Counted from the stretch's first letter, positions 37,401 to 47,373 are shown. The stretch is DNA of 64,000 bases from Thalassospira tepidiphila MCCC 1A03514 (GCF_001662875.1 NZ_JPVZ01000006.1:177374-241373); one strand, 5' to 3'. The notes: generated by a model not told the origin, from the letters alone. Program-made: numbers and translations.

Positions 37401-37852
37401 TGGCGATTGTTCGCCAGCGTCCCGGCACGGCATCCGGGGTTGTTTTCATCACGTTAGAGGATGAAACCGGCATCACCAACCTTATGGTCTGGAGCAAGGT
37501 GATGGAACAACACCGTCGCGAAGTCATGACCGCCACGGTCCTTGGGGTGACCGGCAAATTGCAACGTGAAGACGGGGTGACGCACATCATTGCCGACAAG
37601 CTGGTCGATCTGAGCCATATGCTGCAATCGATGAGCGAGAACACCAAAATTGCGCGCGATGCCAACAACCATCCACGCAACCTGCGCTGGGCCAGCCCGC
37701 GCACCGCCCTGCCAACCGGGGAAGCCGCCTCCCCCACAGTATCGCGGCCCGCCCCTAAACCGGAGGCTGATCTGGATCAGCTGGGCTCAAAACCGGAAAC
37801 ACCCACCGCCAGTCACAAGCGCCTTAAGATCGACAGCCATGATTTCCACTGA
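34478..37852 (+). CDS. dnaE2: Error-prone DNA polymerase DnaE2
   Basis: A 1124-residue C-family polymerase. The N-terminal PHP domain (AELHVSSNFSFLQGASHAEEL, AITDHNTLAG) precedes the polymerase core, with the catalytic Asp pair in PPDIDVDFEHERR and the IVRPGPIQGGMVHPFL region, and a C-terminal OB fold (GVVFITLEDETGITNLMVW). It carries out SOS mutagenesis with ImuA and ImuB. The ATG at 34478 lies four bases after the imuB stop; 34421 would overlap imuB. Confidence 0.95.
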   Translation: MTKQTNSTADPAYAELHVSSNFSFLQGASHAEELVLTAATKSLHAIAITDHNTLAGVVRGHTAHRNYADRLNYIVGCRLDPMDGPSLLCYPTDRASYARLCRLLTLGKRRAPKGSCEIYLADIVTHSEGLLFIAVPPQVPDDAFRDELISLKSHFEDRLWLAVGRFMDGFDSERLEFTEAVEADLGIPAVVTNDVHMHLRSRKPLQDVLTCIRHHCTIEDAGYRLFPNGERHIKSPREMARLFPGHPHWIARTTEIADQCTFSLDELRYEYPDENDGSGEGPQERLIRLTWEGAHKRYPEGVPDKVKNLIETELKLIDELGYAPYFLTVHDIVAFARSRGILCQGRGSAANSSVCFCLHVTSVDPNKVELLFSRFISNARNEPPDIDVDFEHERREEVIQFIYERYGRDRAGLTATVISYRSRSAIRDVGKVFGLSEDTIVKLTKTIWGSSSKGAHDNMMRQSGIHPDEPRLKAVLDIAGELTGFPRHLSQHVGGFVITRGPLCELSPIANAAMADRTTIEWDKDDIDALGILKVDILALGMLTCIRKALDELRTHKNIDYDLATLPKEDRATYRMLEKADSIGTFQVESRAQMSMLPRLKPRSIYDLTIQVAIVRPGPIQGGMVHPFLQRRMGREKVDYPSPELEAVLKRTCGVPLFQEQAMQIAIVAAGYSGGEADNLRRAMATFKRTGTIGEHRTKFINGMLGNGYDMEFAERCFKQIEGFADYGFPESHAASFAILAYASSWLKCHHPDVFLCALLNSQPMGFYAPAQLVNDARNHGVRVLEIDINHSFWDNQLERELGRTAGYHSVRLGFRQIKGFGELDALALISNRPQGGFQDVYLMARQTGLSPAALEKLAEADAFGSLGLSRREALWAVRRFGKGRKAPASLPLFEAAQNFNHNMGVSAEFGAEAPVDLPIMGPGEEIIEDYASLRLSLKGHPMAMLRDALGAAGVCTASDLPNVRNGDRLTHAGLAIVRQRPGTASGVVFITLEDETGITNLMVWSKVMEQHRREVMTATVLGVTGKLQREDGVTHIIADKLVDLSHMLQSMSENTKIARDANNHPRNLRWASPRTALPTGEAASPTVSRPAPKPEADLDQLGSKPETPTASHKRLKIDSHDFH

Positions 37853-38326
37853 TCTGACCGTTTGACCCAAACAGGTATCGGCCAATCCAACTCACGGAGT
37901 CTGTCTTTTTGCCCTTGGACCGGCACATCACGCATCCAACACCGGGCCTAAGAGCCACAACAAGTCGCCTATAACTATTTTTATTAAAAACAGCAAACTA
38001 GCAGATCGCGGAAAAGGGTCTGACACGTCCGAAAGTGCAGAAAATACGATTTGAACTTCAAAAAAAGACAAAACGTTGACAAAACGTCAGATAAATGATG
38101 ATGATTGTGTATAAATTATAAATCGCTCAACCGCGATCAGGGTTGCTGAACTCTATTATCTGGAAAAAGGTACGTGCTGCCGGTGCAGCAAACATCGGGA
38201 TCATCGCCCCCCACGGCGTCCCAACACCACCTTTATCAGATGCCAACCATCCACAGCAATTCCGGTCCCGGTCTGCACGGTACGCGCCACCCCGCGTTCC
38301 GACACTTGATAGTCGAGGATAATCGC
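37853..38326. other. Intergenic region between dnaE2 and the peptide transporter operon
   Basis: 474 bp without a convincing gene. It is AT-rich around 37975-38125 and contains a short direct repeat (GACAAAACGTTGACAAAACGT at about 38065) with a -35-like TTGACA and TATAAATTATAAAT near 38111-38124, so the transporter promoter is probably here; element spacing is not ideal. Confidence 0.4.
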
Positions 38327-40153
38327 GTGACTGAACATGCCCCGATTCTGCGTATTGAGGATCTGTCTGTCGAGTTTGGCGCATCGCGCGTCATTGAAAA
38401 CCTGAATCTTTCCGTTTCACCGGGCAAAACGACAGCCATTGTCGGAGAGTCCGGATCAGGCAAGTCAGTGACCTCTCTTTCGGTGATGCGTCTGGCAGAA
38501 ATGATGGGGGCAACGTACCCGTCCGGGAAAATCATCTTTGAAGGAACGACGGGCAAAACGGATTTGCTCGCCCTGCCGCAAAAAAAGATGCGTGCGATCC
38601 GTGGCAAGGACATTGCCATGATCTTCCAGGAACCGATGACGTCGCTGAACCCGGTTTTCACCATCGGTGATCAAATTGCAGAATCGCTGATCCTGCATGA
38701 AGGCATGTCCAAGAAAGACGCTCTGAAAGAAGGGCTGCGGCTTCTTGAAATGGTGCGCCTGCCAGATGCAGCACAACTTCTGAACCGCTATCCCCACCAA
38801 CTTTCCGGCGGCATGCGACAGCGCGTAATGATCGCCATGGCCCTTGCCTGTCGGCCCAAAGTGCTGATTGCTGACGAACCGACCACCGCCCTTGATGTCA
38901 CCATTCAGGCCCAGATCCTGACCATCATCCGTGATCTTCAGGCCGAACTCGGCATGGCGGTTATTTTCATCACCCACGATATGGGCGTGGTGGCCGAAGT
39001 TGCCGACGACGTCGTGGTGATGTGGAAAGGTAAAAAGGTCGAGGAAGGCCCGGTCAAAGACCTGTTTGCCAACCCAAAGCACCCCTACACCAAAACACTT
39101 CTTTCGGCGGTTCCGCGTCTTGGTGCCATGGCGGGGGAGAAATTCCCCAAACGGTTCCCGGTTGCCGTCATGGATGGCGACACCCCGCGTATCGTAGGCA
39201 GTGAGCACATCCAGAACACGGCAAAATACGATGCGCAACCACTTTTGCAGGTGCGCGATCTTGTCACCCGGTTTGACATCAAAAAGGGGATTTTTGGCGG
39301 CGTCACCCATCGTGTGCATGCGGTCGAAAATGTAAGCTTCGACATTTACCGCGGCGAGACCCTTGCCCTAGTCGGAGAGTCCGGATCAGGCAAATCGACG
39401 ATCGGGCGCACCATTCAGCAATTGCAAAAAGCCACCAGCGGTAACATCACATTCGATGGCCGTCCCTTTGCCAGCATGGGCAAAGCTGATCAGCAACGTC
39501 TGCGTCAGGAAATTCAATATATATTCCAGGACCCGTTTGCATCGCTTGATCCGCGCAAAAAGGTCGGGTTTTCAATTGCCGAGCCGATCCATACCCATCA
39601 TCTGATGGATGGTACCAAACAGATCAAAATGCGTGTTGACCAGTTGCTTGAACGTGTCGGCCTGACATCGGCACATGCGGACCGCTATCCGCACGAATTT
39701 TCCGGCGGTCAGCGCCAGCGCATCTGTATTGCCCGTGCACTTGCCTCGAACCCGAAACTGATCATCGCGGACGAAGCCCTTTCGGCCCTTGATGTGTCGA
39801 TTCAGGCACAGATCATCAACCTGTTCATGGAATTGCAGGAAGAACACGGCCTGGCCTACTTGTTCATAAGCCACGATATGGCCGTCGTCGAAAAGATGAG
39901 CCACCGGGTCGCCGTGCTGTATCTGGGCCAGGTCGCCGAACTTGGTTCACGCCAGCAGGTTCTTGAAAACCCGTCACACCCTTATACGCAGCGCTTGCTC
40001 AGCGCCGTACCAGTGGTCGACCCGACACGCGACGTTAATCGCACCATGCTTGACGGTGAAATTCCAAGCCCGGTGCGTCGTGTCGGGGATGAACCGGCCC
40101 TTGTCAGCTATCAGGAAATCGCACCCGGCCATCTTGTGGCCAACGCGGTCTGA
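38327..40153 (+). CDS. Peptide ABC transporter, fused dual ATP-binding protein
   Basis: About 608 residues with two complete ABC ATPase domains of the oligopeptide/dipeptide type. Walker A motifs are [12 protein letters not shown] and [12 protein letters not shown], signatures LSGGMRQRV and FSGGQRQRI, each followed by an OPPF-type C-terminal extension ([15 protein letters not shown] and [15 protein letters not shown]). The fused layout recalls GsiA/YejF. GTG at 38327 after GAGGA fits the start of the first domain; the frame is open upstream but that part is not conserved-looking. Confidence 0.9.
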   Translation: MTEHAPILRIEDLSVEFGASRVIENLNLSVSPGKTTAIVGESGSGKSVTSLSVMRLAEMMGATYPSGKIIFEGTTGKTDLLALPQKKMRAIRGKDIAMIFQEPMTSLNPVFTIGDQIAESLILHEGMSKKDALKEGLRLLEMVRLPDAAQLLNRYPHQLSGGMRQRVMIAMALACRPKVLIADEPTTALDVTIQAQILTIIRDLQAELGMAVIFITHDMGVVAEVADDVVVMWKGKKVEEGPVKDLFANPKHPYTKTLLSAVPRLGAMAGEKFPKRFPVAVMDGDTPRIVGSEHIQNTAKYDAQPLLQVRDLVTRFDIKKGIFGGVTHRVHAVENVSFDIYRGETLALVGESGSGKSTIGRTIQQLQKATSGNITFDGRPFASMGKADQQRLRQEIQYIFQDPFASLDPRKKVGFSIAEPIHTHHLMDGTKQIKMRVDQLLERVGLTSAHADRYPHEFSGGQRQRICIARALASNPKLIIADEALSALDVSIQAQIINLFMELQEEHGLAYLFISHDMAVVEKMSHRVAVLYLGQVAELGSRQQVLENPSHPYTQRLLSAVPVVDPTRDVNRTMLDGEIPSPVRRVGDEPALVSYQEIAPGHLVANAV

Positions 40154-40251
40154 TCGGGCTTTCGGGACGTCACCCAAAAAAACACCAGAAAATCAAAAAC
40201 CGGTGTTTTCCGTGATGCTCCAAAAGCCAGCCACCAACCAAAGGAGAAAAC

Positions 40252-41784
40252 TTGATGATTAAACAGGGAATGCGTACCGCCCTTATGGCGCTGGCTCTTG
40301 CCGGTGGCATGATGGCGTCTGCGCCGGCACACGCCGAAGGCACACTCACCGTTTCCTCGCCGCAGGATCCGGGCAGTTGGGATCCGGTCGATACCTTTCT
40401 GGTTAACTGGGCCTCGGTTGCAACCAACATTTATGATGGTCTGACCTATCGCGGGCCGGACACCAAACTGGTACCGGGTCTGGCAACCTCGTGGGAGGTT
40501 CTTGATGACGGTTTGCGTATCCGCTTTGCGCTGCGTGAAGGCGTTACCTTCCATAATGGCGAACCGTTCAACGCCGATGCTGTAAAATTCACCTTTGATC
40601 GCCTGATGGGCGAAGAAGGTAAAAAAGGCCCGCAGCGTTCGAACTATGCCGCGATTGATCATGTCGAAGTCATCGACGATTACACGGTCGACATGCACCT
40701 CACCCAGCCTGATCCGGTTCTGCTGACCAAGCTTGCCGGCTATGGCGCGATGATCGTGCCGCCGAAATATATCGCTGAGAATGGCGAAGACTATTTCAAT
40801 GCACACCCGGTCGGCACCGGCCCGTTCAAATTCGTATCCTATGAACCGAAGGTCGGCATCAAACTGGAAGCTTATGACGGGTTCTGGGGCGATCAGGCCA
40901 AGATTTCCAATCTTGAATACCGCTTCATCAGCGAGCCGTCGACGGCTGTTGCCGAATTGCAGGCTGGTCGCGTTGACCTGGTGATCCCGCCGACCATTCC
41001 GATCGGCATGATCCCGACCATCGAAGAAGACCCGAATATTCAGGTCGTCACCACCGCAAGCCCGACGGTCTATGCCCTGCGTTTTAACACCGCGAACGGC
41101 ATTACCAAGGATGAGCGCGTGCGCAAGGCCATGATTTATGGCGTTGATCGCAAGGCGATCATTGATGCGGTTCTGGGTGGTCAGGCATCCGAGATCGTCA
41201 GCTTCCAGGGTGAATTGTCGTTTGGATATGATCCCTCCCTGGAGCCGCTTCCTTATGATCCGAACAAAGCCAAGGAACTTCTGGCCGAAGCGGGCGTCGC
41301 ACCGGGCGCCAATGTTCAGATCAATATTCGCGGCAATGATTCAACCTTTAACGAAGTGGCGCAGGCTGTTGCCAGCTACCTTCAGATCATTGGCCTGAAT
41401 GCAACGATCAAGCCTTACGAAACCAACGTTCTGCTAAACGACATTATCCCGCAGGGTAAAACCGGCGAGATGTTCCAGCAGTCCTGGGGTGGCTGGACGC
41501 TTGATTTCGATAACACGGCTTATTTCATGTATCACACGGGTGAAAAATGGAACCCGTATGACAGCGACCCCAAAATGGACGAGCTGCTTGAAAGCCAGCG
41601 CGCCATCACCGATCAGGTCAAGCGTGAGGAAATCCTGCGCGAGATTGCCAATTACGCAGCTGATCGTGCGCTGGAAATGCCACTTTACAACCTCAATGCG
41701 ATCTTTGGCCTATCCAACCGGGTTAAAAACTTCATCCCGGTTCCCGATAGCCGCCTGCGTCTGAACGAAGTTTCAGTCGACTGA
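40252..41784 (+). CDS. Peptide ABC transporter substrate-binding protein
   Basis: A 510-residue periplasmic family-5 solute-binding protein. A signal peptide (GMRTALMALALAGGMMASAPAHA, cleaved near residue 28) precedes the mature SBP with typical YDGLTYRGPDTKLVPGLATSWE and LREGVTFHNGEPFNADAVKFTFDRL. A strong ribosome site (AAGGAGAAAA) precedes the ATG. It delivers peptides, or similar ligands, to the permeases that follow. Confidence 0.93.
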   Translation: MMIKQGMRTALMALALAGGMMASAPAHAEGTLTVSSPQDPGSWDPVDTFLVNWASVATNIYDGLTYRGPDTKLVPGLATSWEVLDDGLRIRFALREGVTFHNGEPFNADAVKFTFDRLMGEEGKKGPQRSNYAAIDHVEVIDDYTVDMHLTQPDPVLLTKLAGYGAMIVPPKYIAENGEDYFNAHPVGTGPFKFVSYEPKVGIKLEAYDGFWGDQAKISNLEYRFISEPSTAVAELQAGRVDLVIPPTIPIGMIPTIEEDPNIQVVTTASPTVYALRFNTANGITKDERVRKAMIYGVDRKAIIDAVLGGQASEIVSFQGELSFGYDPSLEPLPYDPNKAKELLAEAGVAPGANVQINIRGNDSTFNEVAQAVASYLQIIGLNATIKPYETNVLLNDIIPQGKTGEMFQQSWGGWTLDFDNTAYFMYHTGEKWNPYDSDPKMDELLESQRAITDQVKREEILREIANYAADRALEMPLYNLNAIFGLSNRVKNFIPVPDSRLRLNEVSVD

Positions 41785-41857
41785 TCCTTTACGGGATGCC
41801 GCCTGCCCCGCATTACGGGCGGCATCCCACCTTCTGTTTGCTTAAGGAATTAAGACC

Positions 41858-42781
41858 TTGGCCGGATTTCTGATTAAACGCATTTTGCAGGCCGCCTTTG
41901 TGATTGTCGCCGTCACACTGGTCGTCGCCTTTGCCGTTCGCCTGACCGGTGACCCGGCACTCATGCTTTCGCAGGGTGCAGGCAGCATCACCGAAGAGGA
42001 CCTTGCCCGTATTCGTGAGGCACTGGGCGTCAACAAGCCATTTCTGGTGCAATATACCGATTTCTTCCTGGGAATTTTCACCCTTGATTTCGGCCGCTCT
42101 TTCCTTGGCGGAACACCGGTGATCGATCTGATTGGCAATGCCCTGCCGGCAACGTTGATGCTGGCCTTTGCCTCGATGTTTGTTTCCATCGCGGTATCAA
42201 TCCCGCTTGGCATCAAGGCCGCCGTTTCACGCGGCAAATGGGCAGATCAGTTTATCCGGATCATTTCGCTGATCGGGCTGTCATTCCCGAACTTCTGGTT
42301 GGCCATCATGCTTGTTCTGCTGTTTTCCATCACCCTGCAATGGCTGCCGCCAAGCGGGATGGACGGATTTGCAAGCTTCCTGATGCCCGCCATTACAATG
42401 GGCATCATCCTGACTGCGACCAATGTACGTCTTGTGCGAACCTCGATGCTCGAAACCATGCAGTCGCAATACATCATGGTCGCCCGGGCCAAGGGGCTTT
42501 CCGAAAGCACGGTGCTGTACAAACATGCGCTGCGCAATTGTGCCATCCCGCTGATTACCTATTTCGGTCTTCAGTTTGGCGGGCTTCTGGGGGGCATCGT
42601 CGTGGTTGAGCGCGTTTTCAACTGGCCTGGTCTTGGTACCCTTGCCTTTGATGCTGTGGGGGCGCGTGATTACCCCGTGCTTCAGGCGGTGATTACAGTT
42701 CTTTCCATGCTGATTGTTGGCGTGAACCTTTTGGTCGACATTGCCTATGGCCTGATCGATCCGCGGATCAGAACGGAGTAA
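41858..42781 (+). CDS. Peptide ABC transporter permease, DppB type
   Basis: A 307-residue inner-membrane permease with six membrane segments (LLIKRILQAAFVIV at the start, RTSMLETMQSQYIMVARAKGLSE with the EAA loop, GGIVVVERVFNWPGLG). TTG at 41858, about ten bases after AAGGA, is the likely start. The next permease begins 4 bp downstream. Confidence 0.9.
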   Translation: MAGFLIKRILQAAFVIVAVTLVVAFAVRLTGDPALMLSQGAGSITEEDLARIREALGVNKPFLVQYTDFFLGIFTLDFGRSFLGGTPVIDLIGNALPATLMLAFASMFVSIAVSIPLGIKAAVSRGKWADQFIRIISLIGLSFPNFWLAIMLVLLFSITLQWLPPSGMDGFASFLMPAITMGIILTATNVRLVRTSMLETMQSQYIMVARAKGLSESTVLYKHALRNCAIPLITYFGLQFGGLLGGIVVVERVFNWPGLGTLAFDAVGARDYPVLQAVITVLSMLIVGVNLLVDIAYGLIDPRIRTE

Positions 42782-42785
42782 TTCC

Positions 42786-43640
42786 ATGACAGCCATTGCC
42801 AAATCCGCCCGTTTCAAGCGGTATAAAAATCTGGAATTCATTCTTGGCGTGCTTCTGACCGGCGGAATCTGCCTTGCGGTTCTGTTTTCCAACCTGCTGT
42901 TTCCGGACGGCGGTGACAAGATCAACCTGATGGCCCGTTTGACAGCGCCCTTCACCGACACGGCCCACATACTGGGCACCGACCCGCTGGGCCGTGATGT
43001 GCTGGCCCGCGTCGTCATGGGGGGCAAAATCTCGCTTCAGGTTGGCATTCTTTCAGTTGCCGGTGCGGTTGTGATCGGCGTGATCATGGGGCTTGTATCG
43101 GGCTATTATCGCGGCTTCTGGGACATGATTGTCATGCGCTTTGCCGATGTACAGCTTGCCCTGCCCTTCATCCTGCTGGCGATCACCTTTATTGCCATTG
43201 TCGGCGGCGGTTTGACCAATATGATCATTTTGCTGATCGTCTCGCAATGGGTGCAATATGCCCGTCTGGTGCGCGGTTCGGTCCTGTCGCTGCGCGATCG
43301 GGAATTCATCCAGTCGGCACAGGCGATTGGCGTACGCGATATTCACATTTTGCTCCGTCACCTTTTGCCCAACCTGATCGGCCCGGTCATTGTTCTGATG
43401 ACGTTGAATGTCGCCAATAACATCCTGCTCGAAAGCAGTCTGACCTTCCTTGGCCTCGGCGTTGATCCGCTGATCCCAAGCTGGGGTGGCATGCTGGCAG
43501 ATGGCCGTACCTATTTGCAGAATGCCTGGTGGGTTTCGGTCTTCCCCGGACTTGCCATTCTTTTGACCGTGCTTGGCCTGAACCTTCTTGGTGACTGGCT
43601 TCGCGACAGCCTTGACCCCACAGGTAGGACTTCACGATGA
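42786..43640 (+). CDS. Peptide ABC transporter permease, DppC type
   Basis: A 284-residue partner permease: N-terminal membrane anchor (FILGVLLTGGICLAVLF), HILGTDPLGRDVLARVVMG, the EAA loop (EFIQSAQAIGVRDIHILLRHLLPN) and SSLTFLGLGVDPLIPSWG. Its stop overlaps the start of the peptidase gene by 4 bp, tying the two together. Confidence 0.92.
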   Translation: MTAIAKSARFKRYKNLEFILGVLLTGGICLAVLFSNLLFPDGGDKINLMARLTAPFTDTAHILGTDPLGRDVLARVVMGGKISLQVGILSVAGAVVIGVIMGLVSGYYRGFWDMIVMRFADVQLALPFILLAITFIAIVGGGLTNMIILLIVSQWVQYARLVRGSVLSLRDREFIQSAQAIGVRDIHILLRHLLPNLIGPVIVLMTLNVANNILLESSLTFLGLGVDPLIPSWGGMLADGRTYLQNAWWVSVFPGLAILLTVLGLNLLGDWLRDSLDPTGRTSR

Positions 43641-45388
43641 CCCGTATTTTCGCCACCACCCTTCCACGGACCATCGACACCCTGATCAGGGATTTCGCAA
43701 CACCGGCACACAAAGGTCAGGTGATCGAGGCATGGCTGTTTGACGATGCCCCGTCCCGCCGTGCGGCAGAGGCCGCCTTTGCCAAGCACGGTATCACCGC
43801 CACGATTAGAAGTTCCTATAAGCCGCTGCTGCATTTCTTCCTGGAAGAAATTGATCTTGCTGCGCAGCCTTATTCTGACATCCGCGTAACCTATCCGCGC
43901 CACGAAGCCGCAAACGATAACCGGTTCCTACTTGAAACCTATCCATTAGGCGCACTTGTCGGTGATGCGCGAATCAGTTTTCACGCAGGGCCCCGGACCG
44001 ACGGGATTTATGAAGTTGTTCTGACCGACCGGAACGGTGCAACGACCAGTCATGAAGTCTTTGCCCCGAACCGCGTTCATCGCGATACGGTCAATGAAAC
44101 GCATCTGTCACCGACCGGCTGGCTGCGGATTTCTGATGCCGATGGCACAGTCATTGGCGACGCCCAACTCGATACAGATTACGAAACCCTGTTTCATCAA
44201 ACCATGGCGGCCATTGCCGCCCATGACTGGGGCAATCAGGAACCGTATTTCAATGAACTGAACATCACGGTCGAGCTGCCCGGTCAGGATCACCCGATCG
44301 CACACGGGCATGAAGCAATCAGCCTGCATGAAGCCCTGCACGAAGATTTCTATTTCTCGCTGCTTGAACTGTTTCAGGTCAAATCCGGTCGACCGTTGGG
44401 TGATCGTGGCCTGCAACCCGGGCAGATCGTCCCGGAAATTAAGGCTGGCACCGACAAACTGACCGTGACGGTCGAAAGCCGCGCACTTTCAACGACGGAA
44501 ATCACCGGACCGGCACAGGACCTTGATACCGCGAACAATCCGCTCACCAGTGCCCAGATCGCCGACGAGCTGGGTAAAATTGACGGGGACGTCTTTACAG
44601 CGCAATCGCGTTCCGGACGGACAATCAACGCGCGTTATCACAGCGGAACCGATATTCCTGTGATGATCAGTGGCGGGCAGCATCCAAACGAAATCACCGG
44701 TCCGTCCGGTGCGCTACGCGCGGCCAAGGCACTGGCCAAACGCGATGGTGCGCATTTCACCATTTCGCCACTGGAAAACCCCGATGGCTATGCCCTGCAT
44801 CAACGGCTCATTATCGACAATCCGTGTCATATGCATCATGCGGCACGCTATACGGCACTGGGGGATGATCTTGAATATCGTACTGGCGCCAACCTGCTGG
44901 AAAAGGAAATCCGCAAGAAGGCCCAAGATATCAGCAAGGCGCAATTGCATGTAAACTTGCATGGTTATCCATCCCACGAATGGACGCGGCCGTTATCAGG
45001 ATATGTTCCGCGCGGGTTTGATATGTGGACCCTGCCCAAGGGGTTTTTCCTGATCATGCGTCATCACGATGACTGGACCGATCATGCCAATGCCTTCATT
45101 GATCTGGTCACCAAGCACCTGGCAACCATTCCGGGCCTCCTTGATTTCAACAATGCCCAGATCGAACTGTATTGCACCCATGCGGGCGACACCGGCTTTG
45201 ACATCATCAATGGGTTCCCGTGTATGATTTCCATCGATGATCGCCATGATGTTCCGCTGACTCTGATCACTGAATATCCTGACGAAACAATCTATGGCGC
45301 GGAATTCATTGCGGGTCACACAGCACAGATGGAAACCGTGATCGCGGCCTACGACGCCCATCAAAAACTGATGGCGCAAAAGGGATAG
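43637..45388 (+). CDS. M14 family zinc carboxypeptidase-like protein
   Basis: A 583-residue cytoplasmic protein (no signal peptide). The catalytic half has the M14 zinc site: HPNE (His about 348, Glu about 351), a third His in LHVNLHGYPSH (about 442), and a possible catalytic Glu in LITEYPDET (about 546). The first 300 residues are an uncharacterised N-terminal region. Overlap with the permease gene indicates that it acts on peptides imported by this transporter, trimming them in the cytoplasm. Family members of this length beside peptide transporters are not well described. Confidence 0.82.
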   Translation: MTRIFATTLPRTIDTLIRDFATPAHKGQVIEAWLFDDAPSRRAAEAAFAKHGITATIRSSYKPLLHFFLEEIDLAAQPYSDIRVTYPRHEAANDNRFLLETYPLGALVGDARISFHAGPRTDGIYEVVLTDRNGATTSHEVFAPNRVHRDTVNETHLSPTGWLRISDADGTVIGDAQLDTDYETLFHQTMAAIAAHDWGNQEPYFNELNITVELPGQDHPIAHGHEAISLHEALHEDFYFSLLELFQVKSGRPLGDRGLQPGQIVPEIKAGTDKLTVTVESRALSTTEITGPAQDLDTANNPLTSAQIADELGKIDGDVFTAQSRSGRTINARYHSGTDIPVMISGGQHPNEITGPSGALRAAKALAKRDGAHFTISPLENPDGYALHQRLIIDNPCHMHHAARYTALGDDLEYRTGANLLEKEIRKKAQDISKAQLHVNLHGYPSHEWTRPLSGYVPRGFDMWTLPKGFFLIMRHHDDWTDHANAFIDLVTKHLATIPGLLDFNNAQIELYCTHAGDTGFDIINGFPCMISIDDRHDVPLTLITEYPDETIYGAEFIAGHTAQMETVIAAYDAHQKLMAQKG

Positions 45389-45439
45389 TCACGACCCTTC
45401 ATATTACCGACAAACACAAACTCCCTTTCAAGCCTCCTG

Positions 45440-45467
45440 CCCCCGCATTACCCGATGCGGGGGTTTT
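45440..45467 (+). terminator. Rho-independent terminator of the peptide transporter operon
   Basis: Stem CCCCCGCAT (45440-45448) with ATGCGGGGG (45455-45463), then TTTTA. Confidence 0.85.
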
Positions 45468-45571
45468 ATATTGGCACCATCACATTTGTAAAACTGGCAC
45501 TGGAACAGAGGACCAATTCCAACCATCCTGCTGATCAGAAACCACACTTTATCAGACCAACAGGAACCACC

Positions 45572-46282
45572 ATGACCACGCCCCACAAAGACATCTTTGG
45601 CAAACCCATCGGCCATCCGGTTGAAAACTGGACCGGGTGCGCATTGCCACCGCGCAACGACATGATCGGCAGCCACGTCATCGTAAGTCCGCTTGATGTT
45701 GCCCGCGATGCCACGCAACTGTTTGATGCCAACAGCGAGGTGCCCGATGGGTCGCGCTTCGTATACCTTCCGACTGGCCCGTTTGCCGATTTCACCGCCT
45801 ACAAGGCGTGGCTCGACGGCATGAACGCCAATAACGACCCGATGCTCCATACCATCATCGACAAGGCATCCAACATGGCCGTCGGCGTTGCCGCCTTCAT
45901 GCGGATGGATCCCAACAATGGCGTGATCGAAATCGGCAATATCAATTATGCCCCGGCCCTTTCAAAAACCATCGGCGGGACAGAGGCGATGTATCTGATG
46001 ATGAAGCGCGCCTTTGATGAGCTGGGCTATCGCCGCTACGAATGGAAATGCGACGATCAAAATGCGCCGTCGCGTGCCGCTGCCACACGCTATGGCTTCA
46101 CCTATGAAGGCACGTTTCGCAATCACATGGTTTACAAAGGGCGCAACCGCGACACCGCATGGTTTTCCGTCATCGTTGAAGAATGGCCTGCCGTCAAGGC
46201 CGCGTTCGAGGCGTGGCTGGCACCAGATAACTTTGACGAGACTGGAAAACAGCGCAAACGTCTTGAAGATTTTCGCCGTTAA
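45572..46282 (+). CDS. GNAT acetyltransferase, RimJ/RimL type
   Basis: A 236-residue GNAT protein. The C-terminal half has the RimJ/RimL pattern (IGNINYAPALSKTIGGTEAMYLMM, YEWKCDDQNAPSRAAATRYGF, YEGTFRNHMVYKGRNRDTAWFSVI). Substrate unknown; relatives modify protein N-termini or small amines. ATG at 45572 has AGGAA upstream; the longer frame from 45455 would run through the preceding terminator. Confidence 0.88.
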   Translation: MTTPHKDIFGKPIGHPVENWTGCALPPRNDMIGSHVIVSPLDVARDATQLFDANSEVPDGSRFVYLPTGPFADFTAYKAWLDGMNANNDPMLHTIIDKASNMAVGVAAFMRMDPNNGVIEIGNINYAPALSKTIGGTEAMYLMMKRAFDELGYRRYEWKCDDQNAPSRAAATRYGFTYEGTFRNHMVYKGRNRDTAWFSVIVEEWPAVKAAFEAWLAPDNFDETGKQRKRLEDFRR

Positions 46283-46345
46283 ACCCCAAAGCATGGTAGC
46301 ATTCTGATCCTGCACCGATGTCAGGTCAGATCAGCGAGGCACACC

Positions 46346-47281
46346 ATGCTTAAACGTGTCCTGATACGCACATTTTCCGTTCTGGCGGTTGTCGCCTTTG
46401 GGATGGCCGCGGGCCTCCTTCCCGCTGCACGGGCGGATATCCTTCTGCCGACGCCCGACCAAAGCGACGTTATCCGCATTGAACTGAATGGCTATGAACA
46501 GCTTGAAAAGCTGTTTGAGGATCTTGGCTATACCGCAGAACGCTGGAACGCGGGGGAACGCATCGTTCCCCGGCTTTTCCTGCAAACCATCCCGACAAGA
46601 TGGCGCGACGAACTTGCCGATCAACTGACAGTCACGGCCAAGAAACGCACATTTTTCCGGACACTCGGCCCGTTGACCCTGCTTGCGAACGAGGAAATCG
46701 CCCTGCAAAGCAGTGTCCTTCGCGATGCGATCCGTACCAACGATCTTTCGATCATTGCCGAGCTGGCCGAACAATACCGTGTTGAAACAGCCCCCGAAGA
46801 CCCGGCAACCATCGCGGAACTTGAAAAACGCATTGCACCGGTTCCCCCGTCGCTTGCCATGGCGCAAATGGCCATCGAAAGCGGCTGGGGCACATCGCGC
46901 TTTGCCGCCCTTGGCAACGCATTGTTTGGTCAATGGACCTATGGCGGCGAAGGCATCACGCCCGAAGAACAGCGAAAGCATCTTGGTGATTACAAGATCG
47001 CGGCTTTCAAAACACCGTTCGGTTCGGTCCGGGCCTATATGATGAACCTCAATACCGGGTCGGCTTACACGGAATTTCGCGATTTGCGCGCCAGAATGAT
47101 CGCCGATCAGGAACCCCTTTCGGGATCTGTTCTGGCCGAAACACTGACCCGATATTCCGAACGCGGCAATGTCTATATCGAAGAAATCCAGGCCGTCATT
47201 CGACAAAACAAACTTAGCCCCGTCGATGACGCCGTGCTTGAAGAAAGCCCCTATTACCAACTGATCCCGTCGGGTGAATAG
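46346..47281 (+). CDS. Exported glucosaminidase-domain protein, Bax-like
   Basis: A 311-residue protein with a signal peptide (cleaved near ARA, residue 30) and a C-terminal N-acetylglucosaminidase (GH73-type) domain: AMAQMAIESGWGTSRFAALGNALFGQW with the catalytic Glu, then YKIAAFKTPFGSVRAYMMNLNT. It belongs to the Bax family of predicted peptidoglycan hydrolases in the periplasm. No other cell-wall genes adjoin. Confidence 0.88.
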   Translation: MLKRVLIRTFSVLAVVAFGMAAGLLPAARADILLPTPDQSDVIRIELNGYEQLEKLFEDLGYTAERWNAGERIVPRLFLQTIPTRWRDELADQLTVTAKKRTFFRTLGPLTLLANEEIALQSSVLRDAIRTNDLSIIAELAEQYRVETAPEDPATIAELEKRIAPVPPSLAMAQMAIESGWGTSRFAALGNALFGQWTYGGEGITPEEQRKHLGDYKIAAFKTPFGSVRAYMMNLNTGSAYTEFRDLRARMIADQEPLSGSVLAETLTRYSERGNVYIEEIQAVIRQNKLSPVDDAVLEESPYYQLIPSGE

Positions 47282-47373
47282 CCATCTCACCCGCAATCAA
47301 CAAACTGGTGATTTTCATTCCATCGAACTTGCGCTTATAGTCGCTGTTTCAACGAGATAACCGGAAACACCAG

